The notes beneath the pieces are model-generated. The model was given only the letters and a program-made list of their open reading frames with translations, was not told the origin of the DNA and searched no databases. A stretch of DNA of 9,320 nt. It comes from CAYLZW01 sp964388085 (GTDB taxonomy: Bacteria; Myxococcota; UBA727; CAYLZW01). Where the stretch lies: NCBI GenBank assembly GCA_964388085.1, contig CAYLZW010000235.1:1-9320 (forward strand), read 5' to 3'. Positions 5,156 to 9,320 of this stretch are shown one piece after another. Made by a program: the position numbers and the translations under genes. Position 1 is the first letter of the stretch. Every line of letters begins with the position of its first letter.

Positions 5156-7458
5156 CATGGACACGAGGCGAGGCCGTCGATCCACTGGCCGATCACGGCC
5201 GTCGCCTCGTCGTCCACGAGCAGGGTCGCGAGCGGAGGCATCTGCCCCGGCCCCCGCTGCGTCACGCGAAAGAACAGCTCGCTCCCCGCGCGCTCGCCCG
5301 GCTTGATGATGCGCGCGTCGGGGATGCCGAAGTCACCATAGAGCGGCACTTCATCGCACAGCCGCTGCTGCGCGAACGGGGTCTCGAAGCGCAGGTCGAT
5401 GAACGTCTGCGGCGGTCCGCCCGGCAAATGACAATGCGCGCAATTCCCCGCCAGGTAGGCGCGCGCTCGCTCGGACACGGGAGCGTCCTCGTCGTGGAGC
5501 TGCGGCCAGCGAGGTAGCTCGTCGGGCGGCGCCGGCAGCGGCGGCTCGAAGAGCCCGATGTGGTCCATGGCCGCGAGCTGATTGTCCACGAAGCCGCCAT
5601 AATCGAAATCGCCATTGAGCCGGCCGGTGTGCAGGCCGAGCGCGCGCCCATTGGCGGCGTTGTGGCAGAGCAGACAATCGCTGCGAGACGGGAACGTGTG
5701 CACGTGTGTCTCCGTGCCGCCGCCCTCTTCGCTCACGAGCTCGTAGCCGCGCCGCTCACCGCCGTCGAGCAGCAGGGCGTCGCTGCCGTCTTGCGTCCAC
5801 ATGTAGCTGTAGCCCTCCCACGCGTCCGCGCCGCGTCGCACGATGAAGCGCGTCTCCATGGGGAACGCCGCCGTGTCCGGGTCGCTCGCGGCCGGCGAGA
5901 GGAAGGTCTTGATGAGCAGCGTCCCAATTGGCATCTGCCAGGCGCCCGTCGTCGTGAAGCCGATCTTCTCCTCGCCGGGCAGCGCGAAGTAGCGCTCCTT
6001 GCCGGCGCCGTCGCTCCACAGCGGGGCGCGGACCGCGTACGGGATCACCCCCGCTGCCGGCGCACGCGCGACGACGTCGCTGAAGCAGCCCGTGTCGGAG
6101 AGCGCGATAGGGAACACCGGCGGCGCCTCCCCGGCGGGGCGTCGCAGGCGGAACAAGGCGCCGGACGCGGCCAACACCAGCGGCTCTCCGGCCGCGTCGG
6201 CGAACACGCCGGCGAGGGGCTCGCCGAGGTCCAAGACCGGGCCGTCCGCGCGCGCGTTCGTGCCGTCGAAGCGGACGCCGTGCAAGGTGCCGCCGCAAGC
6301 GCTGCCGAACAGGAGCACGCTCGAGAGCTCGCCGAGCTCGCGGCCGCGATAGAGCACGCCCGCGCGCGGCGCGCACGCCTCCCCGTCCGCTTGCTGGAGG
6401 AGCGGCCGCCGCAAGGAGCCGTCCGTGCACGCGTCGTCACCGGGCGCGACGCAGGTGCTGCCGTCCATGCGCGGCCAGCCGTAGTCGGCGCCGCCGCTCA
6501 GCGTGTCGATCTCGAGGGAGAGCACGCCGCGATCGAGGCAGAGCACGCGGCCGACGAGGCTGTCGAGCAGGCAGCGCGGGTCGCGGAAGCCCTTCGCCCA
6601 CACCTCGGGGGCCGCGCCGGCGTCGTTCGCGAAGGGGTTGTCCGCCGGCACGTAGGGCGCGACGCCGTCGACGTCGAGGCGCAGCACGGAGCCGGAGCGC
6701 GCGCTGCGATCGCTCGCGGCGCCGTCGTCGCTGCCGACGCCGAGCGGGAGGTAGAGCATGCCGTCGAAGCCAAAGAGCGGCGCGCCGCCGTCGGGGCCGG
6801 AGGCGTGCGCTTCCTCGAGCAGGACGACCTCGCTCAAGGGATCGGCGACCAGCGCGTCGCTGTCGACTTCGAACGACGACAGCACCAGCCGCCGCGGCGA
6901 GTGGGCGATGAAGGCCGCGTACAGCTTCGGCGTCGCGGGCCACGAGGGGTGCAGCGCCACGCCGAGGACCCCTCCCTCCGCGCGCGCGCCGAGATCGAGC
7001 AGCAGGTCCGCGCCGGCGCCGTCGATGTCGAAGGTGACGATGGCGCCGCCGCGCAGGGCCGCGAGCAGCTTGCTCGAAGACGGCAGGGGCAGCACCTGCA
7101 CAGCGTCGACGAGCGCCGGCGCATCGGGGAGCGGCTCCGCGCTCAGCGCGGGGACTCCCGTGGGCGGTGATCCCGGCAGGGCGCAGGTGGTGTTCGGCTC
7201 CCGCCGCTCGAGGCCGTGGCTGCGCGGGGGGCCGCCGTCCGCCGATCCTCCGTCGTGGGCCCCGGCGTCCTCCCGCGGCTCTCCGGCGTCCGGCCCGGGG
7301 CCGCCGTCGCCGAGCCGCGCGCCGGCGTCCGCGGCGCCCGCGTCGGGGGAGCCAGGCCCGGCGTCGGGGCCGGCCGTGGGGCATCCGCACAGGGAGCACA
7401 GCACCCCCAGCGGCAGCGCAAGGACGAGGACAGGGGAGGGTGCAGAGAGCAAGCGCAC
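5155..7458 (-). CDS. PQQ-type propeller fused to dihaem cytochrome c, lipoprotein
   Basis: Predicted envelope oxidoreductase of 767 residues. The signal sequence ends in SLCGC, with Cys26 the likely lipidated residue. A flexible linker rich in PDAG/DAG/DGG follows (27-80). Residues about 105-440 look like the six-bladed propeller of soluble glucose/aldose sugar dehydrogenases: GGVLGVALHPSW (162-173), FGFDGMLYLPLG (229-240), VLRLDVDG (258-265), YVPADNPF (269-276), EVWAKGFRDPR (285-295) and GGADYGWP (322-329). Residues about 452-767 resemble the SO2930/HNE_0200-type dihaem cytochrome family, with PLWSDGAGKERYFALP (479-494), C595-LL-C598-H599, C673-AH-C676-H677 and GQMPP with Met740 as a likely axial ligand. 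The start is GTG at 7456-7458 with SD CAGGAG 5 nt upstream. Several PQQ-site residues differ from the active family, so activity is uncertain. It converges on the collagen-stalk cytochrome gene and diverges from rpmJ. Confidence 0.88.
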   Translation of the reverse strand: MRLLSAPSPVLVLALPLGVLCSLCGCPTAGPDAGPGSPDAGAADAGARLGDGGPGPDAGEPREDAGAHDGGSADGGPPRSHGLERREPNTTCALPGSPPTGVPALSAEPLPDAPALVDAVQVLPLPSSSKLLAALRGGAIVTFDIDGAGADLLLDLGARAEGGVLGVALHPSWPATPKLYAAFIAHSPRRLVLSSFEVDSDALVADPLSEVVLLEEAHASGPDGGAPLFGFDGMLYLPLGVGSDDGAASDRSARSGSVLRLDVDGVAPYVPADNPFANDAGAAPEVWAKGFRDPRCLLDSLVGRVLCLDRGVLSLEIDTLSGGADYGWPRMDGSTCVAPGDDACTDGSLRRPLLQQADGEACAPRAGVLYRGRELGELSSVLLFGSACGGTLHGVRFDGTNARADGPVLDLGEPLAGVFADAAGEPLVLAASGALFRLRRPAGEAPPVFPIALSDTGCFSDVVARAPAAGVIPYAVRAPLWSDGAGKERYFALPGEEKIGFTTTGAWQMPIGTLLIKTFLSPAASDPDTAAFPMETRFIVRRGADAWEGYSYMWTQDGSDALLLDGGERRGYELVSEEGGGTETHVHTFPSRSDCLLCHNAANGRALGLHTGRLNGDFDYGGFVDNQLAAMDHIGLFEPPLPAPPDELPRWPQLHDEDAPVSERARAYLAGNCAHCHLPGGPPQTFIDLRFETPFAQQRLCDEVPLYGDFGIPDARIIKPGERAGSELFFRVTQRGPGQMPPLATLLVDDEATAVIGQWIDGLASCP

Positions 7459-7509
7459 GGGGGCTCCTGAGGCGGCAGAGGGGATCTCCTACACCCTCGC
7501 ACTTGGTGG

Positions 7510-7537
7510 TTGCATTCCGGCAAGCGGGTTGTATATC
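7510..7537 (+). promoter_or_regulatory. Candidate sigma70-type promoter for rpmJ/alpha operon
   Basis: TTGCAT (7510-7515) and TATATC (7532-7537) are separated by 16 bp, in the only clearly AT-rich patch between the divergent genes. Transcription would start near 7544, about 50 nt before rpmJ. The -35 match is weak (TTG only). Position supports it: the upstream gene runs the other way, so rpmJ needs its own promoter. Confidence 0.5.
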
Positions 7538-7545
7538 CCTCGCTC

Positions 7546-7562
7546 CCCCGGGTGATCCGGGG
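7546..7562 (+). other. Short hairpin in the rpmJ 5' leader
   Basis: CCCCGG (7546-7551) pairs with CCGGGG (7557-7562) around the loop GTGAT. It would sit at the very 5' end of a transcript starting near 7544. An 8-bp palindrome GCAATTGC follows at 7564-7571. Either could be a 5' stabilising element or an operator for the divergent pair; nothing in the sequence decides. Confidence 0.35.
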
Positions 7563-7596
7563 TGCAATTGCGGGGTCGCCCGCTGGTGAGTTGGTC

Positions 7597-7710
7597 ATGA
7601 AGGTTCGCGCGTCCGTCAAGCCCATCTGCGACAAGTGCAAGGTCATTCGCCGCAAGGGCGTCGTGCGGGTCATCTGCGACAACCCGCGGCACAAGCAGCG
7701 CCAGGGCTGA
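7597..7710 (+). CDS. rpmJ: 50S ribosomal protein L36
   Basis: Small zinc-ribbon protein of the large ribosomal subunit, 37 residues, the standard length. The sequence MKVRASVKPICDKCKVIRRK and the ending NPRHKQRQG are typical of the family. The zinc ligands Cys11, Cys14, Cys27 and His32 are all present, so this is the zinc-binding (C+) form. The ATG at 7597 is preceded by GGTGAG (7585-7590) with 6-nt spacing. A longer in-frame start at 7510 is rejected because it would add 29 unrelated residues. It heads the alpha-operon block; infA, its usual upstream neighbour, is not in the window. The next gene, rpsM, begins 220 nt later, an unusually long gap. Confidence 0.98.
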   Translation: MKVRASVKPICDKCKVIRRKGVVRVICDNPRHKQRQG

Positions 7711-7930
7711 CCGCAAACGTCCTCTCCACGAGGACGTCCTACGGCGTGAGGAGATCCGCGCGAGACGCGGGTGGAGCGCCGACCCCAAGCGAAGCAGCCG
7801 CCCCTCGGGGTGGCCTTCGTGTGTGGTCCTCCTCCCTCTCACGCCAGAGATTCGTGGCCCCCTCCTCATCTCGAGGGGGGCGCCGAGAGGTTTGAGCTCA
7901 GCTCCGCCGAGCTGACGTTCTGGAGGCACC
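7711..7930 (+). other. Structured rpmJ-rpsM intergenic region, possible r-protein leader
   Basis: 220 nt without a convincing gene. Three perfect or near-perfect hairpins are visible. The first is ACGTCCTC/GAGGACGT with loop TCCAC (7717-7737), just after the rpmJ stop. The second is CCCCCTC/GAGGGGG with an 8-nt loop (7858-7879). The third is TCAGCTC/GAGCTGA with loop CGCC (7898-7915), ending 6 nt before the rpsM Shine-Dalgarno. None is followed by a T run. In E. coli the leader before rpsM is the S4 repression site. A comparable control element here is inference only. Confidence 0.45.
7898..7915 (+). promoter_or_regulatory. Hairpin next to the rpsM ribosome binding site
   Basis: A seven-base-pair perfect stem (TCAGCTC with GAGCTGA) closed by the four-base loop CGCC. 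Only CGTTCT separates it from GGAGG (7922-7926). Its closeness to the ribosome binding site makes translational control of rpsM plausible, though no repressor is identified. Confidence 0.4.
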
Positions 7931-8296
7931 GTGGCTCGTATCGCTGGCGTGGATCTGCCGCGCAACAAGAAGATGAGCATCGCGCTCACGTACATCTTCG
8001 GCATCGGGCCGCACACGGCCTTCAAGGTGCTCGAGAAGTCCGGCATCGACCCGAACAAGCGCAGTGACGATATCGGCGAGGACGAAGTCGCCCGCATCCG
8101 TGACGTGCTCGACACGCAGTACAAGGTCGAAGGCGACCTGCGCCGCGAGCTGTCCATGAACATCAAGCGCCTGATGGATCTCGGCTGCTACCGGGGCCTG
8201 CGCCACCGGAAGGGGCTGCCCGTCCGCGGGCAGCGCACGCACACGAACGCGCGCACGCGCAAGGGCCCGCGCAAGGCGGTCAGCAAGAAGCGCTGA
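7931..8296 (+). CDS. rpsM: 30S ribosomal protein S13
   Basis: S13 sits in the head of the small ribosomal subunit, contacts the 50S subunit and the P-site tRNA, and is 121 residues here, the normal size. The N-terminus MARIAGVDLPRNKKMSIALT and YIFGIG are family hallmarks. So is the basic C-terminal tail with RGLRHRKGLPVRGQRTHTNA followed by RTRKGPRKAV. Translation starts at GTG (7931), because the preceding GGAGG (7922-7926) is 4 nt away and homologues begin with this M-A-R-I-A-G. It is followed after 64 nt by rpsK, as in most alpha operons. Confidence 0.98.
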   Translation: MARIAGVDLPRNKKMSIALTYIFGIGPHTAFKVLEKSGIDPNKRSDDIGEDEVARIRDVLDTQYKVEGDLRRELSMNIKRLMDLGCYRGLRHRKGLPVRGQRTHTNARTRKGPRKAVSKKR

Positions 8297-8360
8297 GGCG
8301 CTCTCGCTCCCGTCGTCCGCGTAGCAGTTCCCCGAACCCTTTCCGAAGAAGAGAACATCG

Positions 8361-8744
8361 ATGGCAACCCAGAAGGGCAAGAAGCGCGTCAAGAAGAATG
8401 TCGTCACCGGCATCGCCCACATCTACGCGTCCTTCAACAACACCATCATCACCATCACCGACGCTCAAGGGAACGCGGTGTCGTGGTCGACGTGCGGCAC
8501 GCGCGGCTTCAAGGGCTCGCGCAAGTCGACGCCCTTCGCCGCGCAGGTCTCGGCCGAGGACGCCTGCCGGAAGGCGCAGGACCACGGCATGAAGTCCGTC
8601 GAGGTGCGTGTGAAGGGCCCGGGCGCCGGCCGTGAGTCCGCGCTCCGCGCCGTCGCCAACAGCGGGCTCAAGATCTCGCTGATCCGCGACGTCACCCCCA
8701 TCCCGCACAACGGCTGCCGCCCGCCGAAGCGTCGCCGCGTCTGA
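8361..8744 (+). CDS. rpsK: 30S ribosomal protein S11
   Basis: S11 lies on the platform of the small subunit near the E site and the Shine-Dalgarno helix, and is 127 residues here, the usual length. Recognisable stretches are GIAHIYASFNNTIITITDAQ, GFKGSRKSTPFAAQ, VKGPGAGRESALRA and the C-terminal IRDVTPIPHNGCRPPKRRRV. The ATG at 8361 is preceded by a purine-rich GAAGAAGAG (8345-8353), a modest ribosome binding site. The next gene is rpoA rather than rpsD, with a 179-nt gap. Confidence 0.98.
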   Translation: MATQKGKKRVKKNVVTGIAHIYASFNNTIITITDAQGNAVSWSTCGTRGFKGSRKSTPFAAQVSAEDACRKAQDHGMKSVEVRVKGPGAGRESALRAVANSGLKISLIRDVTPIPHNGCRPPKRRRV

Positions 8745-8923
8745 CAGCGAGGGCCCGCGTCGTTACGACCGTGGGCTCTCCCACAGACCGCGCGCAGGAC
8801 AAGATTTCCTGTCGTCCTCCGGAGGCTCCCTCACTGGCGAGCGTGTCTCTGAAGGGCTGCACCGCTCGACGCTGCCCGGGTCCTCGGACCGACTGCAGGC
8901 GAGCACCAAGAAGGTGAACCGAG
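8745..8923 (+). other. rpsK-rpoA intergenic region lacking rpsD
   Basis: 179 nt without a gene. It starts with a long hairpin (8749-8780) and contains the perfect palindrome CCTCCGGAGG (8816-8825). A small hairpin GGTC-CTCG-GACC lies near 8879-8890. The rpoA ribosome binding site AAGGTGA (8911-8917) is 6 nt before its ATG. I found no fragment resembling S4. Confidence 0.6.
8749..8780 (+). other. Long hairpin immediately after rpsK
   Basis: The stem begins 4 nt after the rpsK stop. GAGGGCCCGCG (8749-8759) pairs with CGTGGGCTCTC (8770-8780) over 11 positions, two of them G-U in RNA. After one bulged C (8769) the stem continues with TCG/CGA around the loop TTA. No T tract follows, so it is more likely an RNA-processing, stabilising or regulatory element than an intrinsic terminator. 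The G-U pairs favour the plus-strand RNA as the working form. Confidence 0.5.
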
Positions 8924-9320
8924 ATGTATCGCAACTGGCGTGACCTCATTCGTCCCAAGAACATCGTCGTCGACCGTGACAGCCTGACCGACGGCTACGG
9001 CAAGTTCGTCGCCGAGCCGCTCGAGCGCGGCTACGGCGTCACCCTCGGCAACAGCCTGCGCCGCATCCTGCTCAGCTCGCTGCAGGGCGCCGCCATCAGC
9101 GCCGCCAAGATCGACGGCGCGCTGCACGAGTTCATGGCCCTCCCCGACGTGAAGGAGGACATCACCGACATCGTGCTGAACCTGAAGGACGTTCAGGTCA
9201 AGATGCACTCGGGCGACCAGAAGACCGTACGCATCGAGGCGCACGGCCCGGCCGTGGTGCGCGCCAAGGACATCCAGCACGACGGCACCGTCGAGATCCT
9301 GAACCCCGAGCAGCACATCT
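8924..9320 (+). CDS. rpoA: RNA polymerase alpha subunit, N-terminal part (3' end outside window)
   Basis: The alpha subunit dimerises to nucleate assembly of RNA polymerase. The window contains the first 132 codons plus one base, all within the N-terminal domain. Visible are MYRNWRDLIRPKNIVVDRDS, the block EPLERGYGVTLGNSLRRILL (31-50) with the paired arginines needed for assembly with beta, and GAAISAAKIDGALHEF. Further on are LPDVKEDITDIVLNLKDV and the GPAVVRAKDI segment. The extended N-terminus resembles delta-proteobacterial/Myxococcota alpha subunits. AAGGTGA at 8911-8917, 6 nt upstream, supports the ATG. rplQ would be expected downstream, outside the window. Confidence 0.97.
   Translation, partial: MYRNWRDLIRPKNIVVDRDSLTDGYGKFVAEPLERGYGVTLGNSLRRILLSSLQGAAISAAKIDGALHEFMALPDVKEDITDIVLNLKDVQVKMHSGDQKTVRIEAHGPAVVRAKDIQHDGTVEILNPEQHI

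Noticed and set aside
5560..7170. 536-codon plus-strand open frame opposite the propeller-cytochrome gene
   Set aside because: The minus strand here has a signal peptide, propeller motifs and two haem sites; the plus-strand translation shows none of these.
7510..7596. Longer start for L36 adding 29 residues
   Set aside because: L36 is a highly constrained 37-38-residue protein starting MKVR; the extension contains the likely promoter and leader.
1475..7596. Mobile element as the source of the inserted block
   Set aside because: I saw no transposase, integrase, terminal inverted repeats, target duplication or adjacent tRNA, and the base composition looks like that of the flanks.
8749..8780. 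Rho-independent terminator after rpsK
   Set aside because: The stem is strong but no T-rich tail follows, and rpoA continues on the same strand, so it is recorded as a hairpin of unknown role.

Overview
The window is GC-rich (about 70 % by eye) bacterial chromosomal DNA. It resembles the Myxococcota (former delta-proteobacteria): the RpoA N-terminus begins MYRNWRDLIRPK, an FHA-GGDEF protein is present, and there are several secreted lipoproteins with DAG-rich, EG-repeat and cysteine-rich segments, a style common in large-genome myxobacteria. The assignment to phylum is inference; genus cannot be read from this.

Layout. Positions 1-1474 are the 3' end of the spc ribosomal operon: the C-terminal half of secY and all of adk. 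Positions 7597-9320 are the alpha operon: rpmJ (L36), rpsM (S13), rpsK (S11) and the first 132 codons of rpoA. Between them, where most bacteria carry map and/or infA, lie about 6 kb of non-ribosomal genes. These are an FHA-GGDEF diguanylate cyclase (1580-2509), a cysteine-rich lipoprotein with a (Gly-Glu)20 stalk (2629-3486), a dihaem cytochrome c lipoprotein with a collagen-like stalk (3691-5142) and, convergent to it on the minus strand, a lipoprotein fusing a PQQ-type six-bladed propeller to a dihaem cytochrome domain (5155-7458). rpsD, usually between rpsK and rpoA, is also absent from its place.

How the parts fit. The ribosomal and transcription genes are canonical. The inserted block looks like a cell-envelope module: three consecutive lipoproteins, each holding its folded part away from the membrane on a different low-complexity stalk. 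Two of them carry two CXXCH haem sites each, so a periplasmic or surface electron-transfer pair (propeller oxidase/dehydrogenase plus cytochrome acceptor) is a reasonable guess, but it is not shown. The FHA-GGDEF protein links a phospho-threonine reader to c-di-GMP synthesis and follows adk on the same strand.

Because the plus-strand genes before 5142 run into a minus-strand gene, the alpha operon cannot simply be read through from spc. An AT-rich promoter-like island sits just before rpmJ. The ribosomal intergenic gaps are unusually long (220 nt rpmJ-rpsM, 179 nt rpsK-rpoA) and hold stable hairpins that are candidates for r-protein leader or processing elements. I saw no tRNA, rRNA, CRISPR array, transposase or insertion sequence.
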